Shown here piece by piece: positions 36,697 to 44,820 of a stretch of DNA of 64,000 bases. The notes beneath the pieces are model-generated. The model was not told where the DNA came from, did no database searches, and was given only the letters and a program-made list of their open reading frames with translations. Made by a program: the position numbers and the translations under genes. This stretch comes from an uncultured Lachnospiraceae bacterium. Lineage in GTDB: Bacteria; Bacillota; Clostridia; Lachnospirales; Lachnospiraceae. Every line of letters starts with the position of its first letter. Within the stretch, counting starts at the first letter, position 1. Where the stretch lies: NCBI GenBank assembly GCA_902779355.1, contig CACZBF010000012.1:21862-85861 (forward strand), read 5' to 3'.

Positions 36697-36954
36697 ATGA
36701 TGACGTCGCAGTTTCAAAAGGAAATATCTTACCGGATTACCGATGAGGATATTCAGGCAGGTCTCACTGTAGTTGAAACTGTTTTAAAAAGGCGGTTTGG
36801 ATTGACCGCAAAAGAGATAAAAATCCTTCCTCAAGATGCAACTTCATCGCACCCAGATCAATATCCTGCCTCGTTGATCCTCTTTTTACATCTGCCGTGT
36901 AAATCACGATCATACGGAGATTCGGTAAAGCGCCGTTTGACGCTCAGGTTTTGA
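36697..36954 (+). CDS. Unrecognised 85-aa protein
   Basis: The frame starts 3 bp after the sce7726-type gene with AAAAGGAAATGA upstream of tandem ATGs. It begins MMTSQFQKEISYRITDEDI and ends in a basic tail (SVKRRLTLRF). I recognise no domain. Close spacing supports co-expression, but the lack of a recognisable fold and its place in a decayed area mean it may be a truncated gene. Confidence 0.45.
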   Translation: MMTSQFQKEISYRITDEDIQAGLTVVETVLKRRFGLTAKEIKILPQDATSSHPDQYPASLILFLHLPCKSRSYGDSVKRRLTLRF

Positions 36955-36977
36955 AAACGGAGGATACATGCTATAAT
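36949..36977 (+). promoter_or_regulatory. Probable promoter of the 50-aa ORF
   Basis: TATAAT at 36972-36977 has TTTTGA 17 bp upstream (or TTGAAA at 15 bp). AAAGGAG follows at about 36990, before the ATG at 37008. Confidence 0.5.
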
Positions 36978-37007
36978 AAAAGCACCCAAAGAAAGGAGTG
37001 TTGCCAA

Positions 37008-37160
37008 ATGGATGCTTTTTACAACGTACACTATCTGAAATTGAATCCGTTCGGCCCTGATCTGGAGCAGACCGAGCGGGTGACAGTATCTTATCTGATC
37101 CAGATGCTGGGGGACAAAACAATCGTCGTCCTCGATGCCACACGGGTATCCCCGATCTGA
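37008..37160 (+). CDS. Small 50-aa protein, unknown
   Basis: The ATG at 37008 has its own TATAAT and AAAGGAG. The protein starts MDAFYNVHYLKLNPFGPD and has no signal peptide or recognised motif. Its complete set of expression signals is the main support; the stop lies 12 bp from the convergent SpoIIE-type gene stop. Confidence 0.5.
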   Translation: MDAFYNVHYLKLNPFGPDLEQTERVTVSYLIQMLGDKTIVVLDATRVSPI

Positions 37161-37172
37161 CAGTATCTGCCG

Positions 37173-39371
37173 TCAGGTATCCTCCTGAGGTCCGTGATAA
37201 ATAAAGGACATCATCGTCAGATCGTCAAACTGCTCTGCATCTCCCACAAAGGCGTCCACGTCTTTCCGGATGCCGGCCAGTATTTCCGCCGGTCTCAGAT
37301 CCTTATAACGGTTCACGGACTCCACAACGCGTTCCATTTGGAACTGTTCGTTCTGTGCATTGACAGCTTCCGGCAGACCGTCCGTATAAATAAAGATCGC
37401 ATCTCCCGGGCGTAGTACAAAGGAATCCTCCTGAAACTTTGTCCGCTTCAACCCGCCGAGAACCAGGCTGTGCGGGTGCTCCTGTATCTCATAAGCACTT
37501 TCTTCTTCCTTTTCCTTCTTCCTGAGGAGGAGGGGATTCTCATGTCCCGCATTTGCTTCCGTCACTTCCCCCGTAGACAGGGTAACGATCGCAAGCCAGA
37601 CGGTCACAAACATGGCGGATGTATTTCCCTCACACAGACGCAGATTCACGTCGGTCATGATCTCTGACGGGCTTCCCCCATTCAGGGCACAGGTCTGGAT
37701 CAGGGTCTTGCTGATGACCATGAAGAGGGATGCGGGCACTCCCTTTCCTGAGACATCTGCCATGACAAGCGCCAGATGATCCTCATCGATCAGGAAAATG
37801 TCATAGAAATCGCCGCCCACCTCTTTTGCGGGATCCATGGAAGCAAATACTTCAAACTCCAGCCTGTCCGGATAGATGGGGAAGGACTGGGGCAGCATAT
37901 CCTGCTGGATCTTGGCAGCGACGGAGAGCTCCGCTCCGATCCTTTCTTTCTCCGCCGTGATCTCCATGATCTCCTGAATATACTTCTTGGTCCGTTCCGA
38001 CAGCTCCCCAAAGGTCTCTGCCAAAAGCTCGATCTCATCTCCCGTGCGGTAGACGTCATCCATGACAAAGTCAAAATTATCCCCACCGATCTGTCGCACG
38101 CTCTCCGTCATCCGGTTAATGGGATTTGTAAGCCTCCCGGAAAACATCAATGCCACCAGGACGGCATTCACCACCAGAAGGACCATCACGATGATGGTCA
38201 GGAGAGATGACTGCCGGAAGCCTTTCTCGTATTGCTGGATCGCTGTCCCGGCGCTCTCCTGCAGCTGTATAAGCAGGTTCTCCGTGGGCTTGTTCAGGAT
38301 GTCCTTTTCCATAAAGAGGAGTTGTGACCAGCCTACCGTGACCATCGGCCCGTACGCCACACAGTATTCCTTTCCGTTCACCGTCACTTCGGAAAAACCC
38401 ACATCCCCTTTCAGCGCTTCCTGTAACAAAGCATCCAGTTCATCATTATCCGAGTCCACGATATCCGTCGAAAGCATATGATCCATCTTCAACTCGCCTT
38501 CCTCAAAGGGCGAGTATACCAGTTTGCCGTCGTCGCTGACCACGATGGAAAAGATACCGTCTCCGATGGTCACTTCGGAAACAAAGGTCTGAAACGTATC
38601 CAGCTGCACGGAGCTTTCCACCACAGCCTGCAGTTCTCCGTCCACATAGATCGGCACCCCGAATTCGATCTCACTCACGTTCAGGAGGGTGCTGTGCACG
38701 GCGTGGGTCAGAACCACATCCTGCTTTTCCACCGCCTCCTGCCACCAGGGTCTCTCCTTCGGGTCATAGGGGAGAAGCACGCCATCGTCACTGAACTTCC
38801 GTTCCGAGGTGATATCCATGAAAAGGGAAACCCCGTTGGGTAGGGAAATGATCAGGTCCTGCGTATCGAACTCATTGCTCTCGATCATCGACGCCATCAT
38901 GGGCGCCAGATTTGCAAGCTTCCTCACCATCGCCATTTCCTCTTCCGTAGGATCCGCGTAATCTGCCATCATGAGCTGGAGGGACAGCTGTCCGGCGTTC
39001 TCAAGGCTTGGGGGATTCACCTCGCGCTCCGCATAATATTCGGGATGCTGAAAGACATCCTCTGCCTGCGCAGCCAGCGTTACTGCTTCCTTTTTCAGCT
39101 CCCACATCTCCCAGTCGGTGTTGTCTGCAGCCTGCGCGGCCATGTTCTTCATGCTTTCTTCAGCCATCCGCATCATGGACTTCTCGGACTGCTCCTGGAC
39201 GGTCCTTGCCTGCAGCTCTCCGGTTTCACTTGCCATTTTACGCAGCGTATACAGCTGGATCATACCCATCAGGGCAAAGCCGCAGATCGCCGTGATCACC
39301 AGCATGATGCAAAGAATAAAGACCTTTTTCTGCAATCCCCGCGTTGTTTTCTTCTTTTCCTTTTTCATCAT
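37173..39371 (-). CDS. Sensor-type SpoIIE-family PP2C phosphatase (second copy)
   Basis: The 732-aa protein has a membrane helix at about residues 17-40 (VFILCIMLVITAICGFALMGMI), a large extracytoplasmic dCache-like sensor (about 45-400, with PWWQEAVEKQDVVLT), a second helix (LLTIIVMVLLVVNAVLVALMF), a HAMP domain (SGRLTNPINRMTESVRQIGG) and an RsbU/SpoIIE phosphatase. Metal residues are intact in VGGDFYDIF, LVMADVSGKGVPASLFM, FIYTDGLPEAVNAQ and FDDLTMMSF. It is the last gene of the aroC-GNAT-calpain-kinase run, starting 30 bp after the giant kinase-like gene, so it may reverse or gate a phosphorylation event of that cassette. The ribosome site is weak (GGGGAA close to the tandem ATGs). Confidence 0.9.
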   Translation of the reverse strand: MMKKEKKKTTRGLQKKVFILCIMLVITAICGFALMGMIQLYTLRKMASETGELQARTVQEQSEKSMMRMAEESMKNMAAQAADNTDWEMWELKKEAVTLAAQAEDVFQHPEYYAEREVNPPSLENAGQLSLQLMMADYADPTEEEMAMVRKLANLAPMMASMIESNEFDTQDLIISLPNGVSLFMDITSERKFSDDGVLLPYDPKERPWWQEAVEKQDVVLTHAVHSTLLNVSEIEFGVPIYVDGELQAVVESSVQLDTFQTFVSEVTIGDGIFSIVVSDDGKLVYSPFEEGELKMDHMLSTDIVDSDNDELDALLQEALKGDVGFSEVTVNGKEYCVAYGPMVTVGWSQLLFMEKDILNKPTENLLIQLQESAGTAIQQYEKGFRQSSLLTIIVMVLLVVNAVLVALMFSGRLTNPINRMTESVRQIGGDNFDFVMDDVYRTGDEIELLAETFGELSERTKKYIQEIMEITAEKERIGAELSVAAKIQQDMLPQSFPIYPDRLEFEVFASMDPAKEVGGDFYDIFLIDEDHLALVMADVSGKGVPASLFMVISKTLIQTCALNGGSPSEIMTDVNLRLCEGNTSAMFVTVWLAIVTLSTGEVTEANAGHENPLLLRKKEKEEESAYEIQEHPHSLVLGGLKRTKFQEDSFVLRPGDAIFIYTDGLPEAVNAQNEQFQMERVVESVNRYKDLRPAEILAGIRKDVDAFVGDAEQFDDLTMMSFIYHGPQEDT

Positions 39372-39400
39372 TTCCCCGTTTCCGACCGTTGGGTCTTTTC

Positions 39401-42400
39401 CTACTTCAAACAGTACGCGATCTGGTTGACCACGATCCTTGCAAGGTCTCTATCCGCTCCGGTAAGTCCTTTCCGATCGATCAGGATCTTCTCCGGATCA
39501 AAGACCTGCCCCTCCTTTTTCACCAGGAACCGCAGTTTTGAGAAGTAAACGCGTTCCGGCGCGTTCTTTGCCGCCAGGATCCGATCCAGATCCTGCATAA
39601 ATACCGTATGATCTGTTGTCTTTCTGTCACGGATCCATTTCTCCGCCTTATCCAGATCCTTTTTCATCACGAAACGTTCCATACCATGCCCTTTGGTGTC
39701 ATTGATCAGGACGCCGAGATAGCTGGGGTCATATTGATCTTTCATATCCATGAGATCATCGGCATGCTCCATCCATTGCTGGTCAGAGGTGAGAAACATG
39801 GATTCATGCCCCTGATCCATCTCCTGCCTGATGGCTGCCTGAAGTCTTTCGAGCCGCTGTACGGTAAGGTCGATCTCCTCCGTTGCCAGAAGCCCGCTCA
39901 GTGCATTTCGCAAAAACTCAGGCCGCATGGCAAGGATCGTTCCCGCAAACTCCGCATCCATGTATTTGATATTCAGTTCTCCGCTCTGCTGCACAAGCGG
40001 CGGAAGATTAGATCCTATAAAGTTGTAGGCCGGATCACCCGGAAAGGCGAGGTTATTGTCGATTCCGGTAAGGGCGATCAACTTCCCGTTCTCATCTTTT
40101 TTCACCAGGTAATTGCCGGTGTGCCGATCCTTCTGTCCACAGAGATAGTCCAGCACCTGAAGATTCATCAGCTGTTTGATAAAGGCTCCGGTCAGGATCT
40201 CCTTGCCCTCCGACGCCTCCTGGTTCTGTTCTATCGCCTCCAGCCTCCGTGCATACAGATCCGACTGCACCTCCCCGGCGACCACGCCTTCGGCTTTATT
40301 CATCAGATGCCCCCGGATATTCTGTCCTTTGCTCTTCACCACCACTTTTTCGCATTTGGCCACAAGGTGCGCCTGTCCGAAAAGAGCCGCCATCTGAAAG
40401 GTAGCAACATCCCGGTCCCCCGGATTGATCCCGTTTGTCCCGTCCGGCTGAGGCTTTTCCTTAAGGCCCATTTTCCTCAGATGGGAGATCTCATTGTGGC
40501 GGGGTTTGTAATGGCGCATGAGATATTCTTTTGCGATATAGAGCATCGGGGTCCATTCCGTGACTTCTCTCGCATTGATGGTCTGGATCTTATGAAACTC
40601 CTGCCTCTCCTCCTCTGTCAACTGATAGCCGTCCCGTGCGAATTCCGATAGCGCTTTCTCCTTGGAATCAGCCATCAGCTCTGCGTCGGTCATGATCCTG
40701 CGCGACTCATCTTTTTTGAAGAGGCCGCCGCCATAGGGATCCTCGTTTTTGGTCAGTTCTGCCAGATCCGACATGGCGCCGCCGTAATGCTTCAGTTCAT
40801 CCAGAGAAACATCGATCCGGATCTCACGGCTACGAAGGAGCGTACTGAAGGAGAAGCCCGCGGGTATCTCGGCGTTCTCCTGACTGAATGCCAAAAGACC
40901 GGTCTTTAAACTTGCCAGGTCGGCCTGTAGCTTCTGCCTTACCTTGCCCACCAGTGTTTTCCTGTTCCCTCCGTCCGTGGTGCTGCCGCCGGATTTCGCC
41001 AGGTACTTGTTTGCCGCATCGATGGACTCCTGCAGCGCTTCCCGTAACCACTCTCCCTCTGTACGAAGCTTCTCCACGGAGGAAGGTGCATTCCCTTCCA
41101 GGAGCCCTGTGGTTTTCATCATGGTCCTGATGACGCGGTCAAATTCCGGTGAGTTCGCCTGAAAACCGCCGAAAAGTCCTCCCTTCTTTGAGCTCCGCAG
41201 CTCGGTAAGGAATGTACGGTATTCTGTCTTCAGATCTTCCAACGCTGTGGAAGGCGCCTCCTTTGCCTTCGGCCGCATCCGTACGGGTTCCTGTTTTGGC
41301 TGGGTATATTTGACAGAGATCTTTTGCGCAGTCTGCGATTCCTCGGTCTTGAGAAGTGCCTGGATCTCCGTCTTCAGCGTCCCCATTTCCTTCTCCATCT
41401 TCAAAAATTGATTACGGAACTCCGTGATATAGACGCCGTTCTTTCTCTTATCCACGATCTTCGCGAGGGCGCGCATGGTGAGATACCGGTTCTCGGCTAC
41501 CTTCAGCTTTTCAGAAAGTGCAGCCCGATCCTGTTCCTCCACAAATTTTCCATCCAGTTCCAAAAAGAAACTCATATCACGGATCATTTGGATCTCTTCT
41601 CCGCCGATTGTAAAGGTGGTCTTCCATCCTTTCCCTATCTCTTCTTCAGCTACGGTCTTTTCTGCTTCCTCGCCGTCTTTGATCAGCTTTGGCGCATCCT
41701 TTGTGAAATAGATCCCGTGGGCGGAAAGCACGGAGGTGAGATTGGACAGCGCATCCCCGTAATGCTCCTCCACCGTCACATTTCTTTTGGAAAGACCGAG
41801 GGAATTCATATTGTCTTCATACACCTCAAAAACGTAGACAAGTGTCTCATAATCCTTTTGATCCACAAGATCATTCTGCTCTGGATTTTCCAGATACGTG
41901 GAATTCCATCCCTTACAGAGCTGCAGCTGAACATATTCCCGGTTCTCCAGCAGCTGTCTGGCGGCAAACTGTTTTTTCCGGAGGTCTTTTAATCTGTCGA
42001 TCTCCTCACCGGAGAGCCCCTTTTCCCTCAGCTTCTCTTCATCTGCGAGGGTGCCGGCAAGCCATCTCTCCATTTCCACGATCTGTGCGTCATTGAGATT
42101 TCCCACGCCATTGTCCAGGTGGGGCAGCTTCTCCTGAAGGAACTGTTCATTTACCTTCGGTGCATTCTCTTCTGCCTTTTGGATCAGCGCCCTCACAAGG
42201 CGTTTTCTGTAGGCGTCCCTTCCTTCCGATTCTTCCGGCAGAAGTCCCAGATCCCGGATCTCGCCCAGAAGCTGCTGCTGGCGATGGGCCTCCTGCTGTT
42301 TCGGTTCTTCCCCGAGGGCTTTTTCACGCTCCGCAGCGCTTGCCTTCTTTCCGAAGGCGCCCTTCCGGTCTTTTAAGAACCGGTAGTTTTTCAGGAATGC

Positions 42401-44758
42401 GGAAAGCTCCGCATCCGTCCCGCCGATGGCCTCCGCTTTTTCTCTCAGCTCCTCGTCCGTCAGGGTCTTAAGATCCGTGTCCGTGAGCAGTGCATAGTAA
42501 GGCGAATTCAGCATGGCAATCCTGGCATCATAATCCTTCTTGATTTCTTCAAAGACCTTGAGTCTGGCTTCCAGGGCGCTGATCGCCAGATTTTTGGACG
42601 TATAGATATACCCGTCGGCCTTTGCCTTCTCATAGACCTCCTTTAAGGATGCCGCCCGCTCGATCCACGCATATTTTTCATGGAGCTTTGTCACAAACTC
42701 CGTATCGCTCTGATAGTCAAACTCACTGATGGGAACAGTCAGAAGATAGGCTCCCGCGCTCTTCACCTGGGATACCAGCGCCTCCTTCTTTTCCTCCTGA
42801 AAAGCGCGTGAGAGCACGGACGGTGTATCGTTCTCGCTGAGTCTGGTCCAGTCGAGCGCGAAGGCAAGATACTGTTCATCCAGCTCCTTGTTTCGGATAT
42901 GCTCTATTTCCTTGGTCTTTTCCACGAGCTGTGTGCTGCCTCTTCCCACTGTCCCGTAACAATCCCGTTTCAACGCACCGGCCTGCCGCATCTTGCGCCT
43001 GCCGAGGAACACATTCATGTGTTGGCGGAGTGCGGTCTGAAGCTGTTTTTTCTCAACTGTGCGCTCCGCATTCCGTACCTTTTCGGATCTGGAAAGGGTC
43101 CTTCCGGAGAAGACCTTTTCGTAAGCCTCTCCCGTCAGCTCGGACAGCTCCTCCGGCGTTCTTTTTTTCAGCAGGTCCTGGGCGAGCTGCGTGTCAGCAG
43201 CATCCTTCAGTTCTTTTCGTTTTGCCTTGTCATATTCATCCGGATAGGACTCATGGAAGATGTCCATGGCCTTCTTTTCTTTTTCATCCAGCTGCTCCAT
43301 GATCTCATAACGGATGGGTCCCGCACCGTAGGCCAATTCGTAGGACTCTTCGTATAACGAAAGCAGGCCTTCCAGCAACGCATCCGGCATGGTCTGTTTC
43401 TTTTCTTCCCGTTGTGCGCGATCAACCGAATAGCCGGTATTGTCCCCGTCAAGATTGCTCTCCTTGATGGAAGACCATTTCTGCAATGCATTGGTACAGA
43501 AGGTATTAAAAGCCACCCCGGCGTCTCCCTTTTTGGAAAGATGGGGATGCTGCTCCAGGTATTCCCGGACAAAGGGATCCTTTCTCTGGATATTGCTGAG
43601 AGTCGTGGACATCCGTGTGATCTCCATATACTCAGCCGGTTTGTTCTTCAGATACCAAAGGATCCCTCTTTCCCTGATATCCCGGGGAGAAGGCAGTTCC
43701 AGCTTCTCATAATACTGCAGGGTTTCCAGAAGAACCGCATTTTTCTTCTCAGCATTTCCCTCCTTCAGCGCTTCGATCCAGCGTTTGTTATGCTCTGCCT
43801 TTTTCAGCTCCTCCTGATTGATGGGAAGGCCGTTTTTGTCCCGCAGGACTGTGCGGAGCGGAAAGGCCATAAACCGGGTTTTATCTCCGTCCTCTATCCT
43901 CTGATCTTCGTAAAGACCATTGCGCTGAAGTTCTGTCACCGCCTCCTGCAGGTCAGGGCGCCTGTACTCTTTGCCAAGCTCCTTCAGACAGATCAGATTC
44001 GCCGCTTCTTCCTCCGTATACTCCGGATCCACCTGTCGGAAAGCCTTCAGCCGTTCCTTCAGACTCCCCGGAATCCCGATGGCTTCCTCCCACTGTTTTG
44101 TTTTGGAAGGAACCATTTTTTTCATTTCCGTCTCTGCTTCGCCAAGCTCCTTCGAGATCCGCTCCCATTCCTTTTTCAGCGTCGCGGACATCCTCTCATC
44201 GTTTGTCGATGCGCGCAGTTCCTTCGCCTGCTCCTTCAGAAGCGTCAGACAGCTGATCTTTGCCTTCAGCACACGGTAAGCTTCGTTTTCCTTGCTGCGG
44301 CTCTTGACCTCTGCCGCCGCCTTCATCCCTTCAAGCCGCGCCTTCATGATCTCTTCGCGATGGCGGAATCTGGTCAGGGCATCCACGTTCTCGTTTGCAT
44401 AGGTTCTTTCCAGATCCGCCGCCCGTTGAAATGCATCCGCCGCCTTTTTTGCGCTCTTTTTCCGCTTCCCGGCGGAGTGATAGGAGTAGCGGCTTGCGTA
44501 TGCGTCCATATCGGCACCGTTATCCGCCAGGTTGAGATAGCGAAGCGCCTTTGCCTCCATTGCGACAGCGTCTTCAAAATAGTACCGGGTGCGATCCGCA
44601 AAGCTCCCCTGCTGCTCCCGGGATTCAAACCGGTTTTTCAGTTCTTCCGCGGTCAGGTCAAAGTCGCTGCTGATCTGTCCTTCCTTCTCCAGCTTCCTGT
44701 TCCGCTGGTCCTGTAACAGCGTATTCCGCTCTTTTTGATATTCTTCATACTGCGCCAT
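39401..44758 (-). CDS. Giant helical protein with C-terminal PI4-kinase-like domain
   Basis: The 1785-aa protein is cytosolic (no signal peptide or membrane helix) and from residue 1 to about 1380 is almost wholly helical, Lys/Glu-rich and coiled-coil-like. Near residue 1463 is LVAKCEKVVVKS. The sequence VLDYLCGQKDRHTGNYLV follows, with D1544, R1545, H1546 and N1549, and then LTGIDNNLAFPGD with D1567. The spacing matches the DRH...N catalytic loop and the IDNGLAFP metal-binding motif of type II phosphatidylinositol 4-kinase/HipA-like atypical kinases. I infer an active kinase with unknown substrate. GGAG precedes the ATG. It lies between the calpain-like gene and the SpoIIE phosphatase gene. 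Confidence 0.75.
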   Translation of the reverse strand: MAQYEEYQKERNTLLQDQRNRKLEKEGQISSDFDLTAEELKNRFESREQQGSFADRTRYYFEDAVAMEAKALRYLNLADNGADMDAYASRYSYHSAGKRKKSAKKAADAFQRAADLERTYANENVDALTRFRHREEIMKARLEGMKAAAEVKSRSKENEAYRVLKAKISCLTLLKEQAKELRASTNDERMSATLKKEWERISKELGEAETEMKKMVPSKTKQWEEAIGIPGSLKERLKAFRQVDPEYTEEEAANLICLKELGKEYRRPDLQEAVTELQRNGLYEDQRIEDGDKTRFMAFPLRTVLRDKNGLPINQEELKKAEHNKRWIEALKEGNAEKKNAVLLETLQYYEKLELPSPRDIRERGILWYLKNKPAEYMEITRMSTTLSNIQRKDPFVREYLEQHPHLSKKGDAGVAFNTFCTNALQKWSSIKESNLDGDNTGYSVDRAQREEKKQTMPDALLEGLLSLYEESYELAYGAGPIRYEIMEQLDEKEKKAMDIFHESYPDEYDKAKRKELKDAADTQLAQDLLKKRTPEELSELTGEAYEKVFSGRTLSRSEKVRNAERTVEKKQLQTALRQHMNVFLGRRKMRQAGALKRDCYGTVGRGSTQLVEKTKEIEHIRNKELDEQYLAFALDWTRLSENDTPSVLSRAFQEEKKEALVSQVKSAGAYLLTVPISEFDYQSDTEFVTKLHEKYAWIERAASLKEVYEKAKADGYIYTSKNLAISALEARLKVFEEIKKDYDARIAMLNSPYYALLTDTDLKTLTDEELREKAEAIGGTDAELSAFLKNYRFLKDRKGAFGKKASAAEREKALGEEPKQQEAHRQQQLLGEIRDLGLLPEESEGRDAYRKRLVRALIQKAEENAPKVNEQFLQEKLPHLDNGVGNLNDAQIVEMERWLAGTLADEEKLREKGLSGEEIDRLKDLRKKQFAARQLLENREYVQLQLCKGWNSTYLENPEQNDLVDQKDYETLVYVFEVYEDNMNSLGLSKRNVTVEEHYGDALSNLTSVLSAHGIYFTKDAPKLIKDGEEAEKTVAEEEIGKGWKTTFTIGGEEIQMIRDMSFFLELDGKFVEEQDRAALSEKLKVAENRYLTMRALAKIVDKRKNGVYITEFRNQFLKMEKEMGTLKTEIQALLKTEESQTAQKISVKYTQPKQEPVRMRPKAKEAPSTALEDLKTEYRTFLTELRSSKKGGLFGGFQANSPEFDRVIRTMMKTTGLLEGNAPSSVEKLRTEGEWLREALQESIDAANKYLAKSGGSTTDGGNRKTLVGKVRQKLQADLASLKTGLLAFSQENAEIPAGFSFSTLLRSREIRIDVSLDELKHYGGAMSDLAELTKNEDPYGGGLFKKDESRRIMTDAELMADSKEKALSEFARDGYQLTEEERQEFHKIQTINAREVTEWTPMLYIAKEYLMRHYKPRHNEISHLRKMGLKEKPQPDGTNGINPGDRDVATFQMAALFGQAHLVAKCEKVVVKSKGQNIRGHLMNKAEGVVAGEVQSDLYARRLEAIEQNQEASEGKEILTGAFIKQLMNLQVLDYLCGQKDRHTGNYLVKKDENGKLIALTGIDNNLAFPGDPAYNFIGSNLPPLVQQSGELNIKYMDAEFAGTILAMRPEFLRNALSGLLATEEIDLTVQRLERLQAAIRQEMDQGHESMFLTSDQQWMEHADDLMDMKDQYDPSYLGVLINDTKGHGMERFVMKKDLDKAEKWIRDRKTTDHTVFMQDLDRILAAKNAPERVYFSKLRFLVKKEGQVFDPEKILIDRKGLTGADRDLARIVVNQIAYCLK

Positions 44759-44820
44759 AACAGAGGCTCCTTTCTCCGTAACAGCACCGGCCCCTGACCG
44801 GAGCGGTTTCCATTTTCCTT

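Noticed and set aside
43412..44716. 434-codon plus-strand frame
   Set aside because: It is the complement of the helical part of the giant kinase-like gene; Leu/Phe/Arg-rich output reflects the Lys/Glu codons of the real gene.
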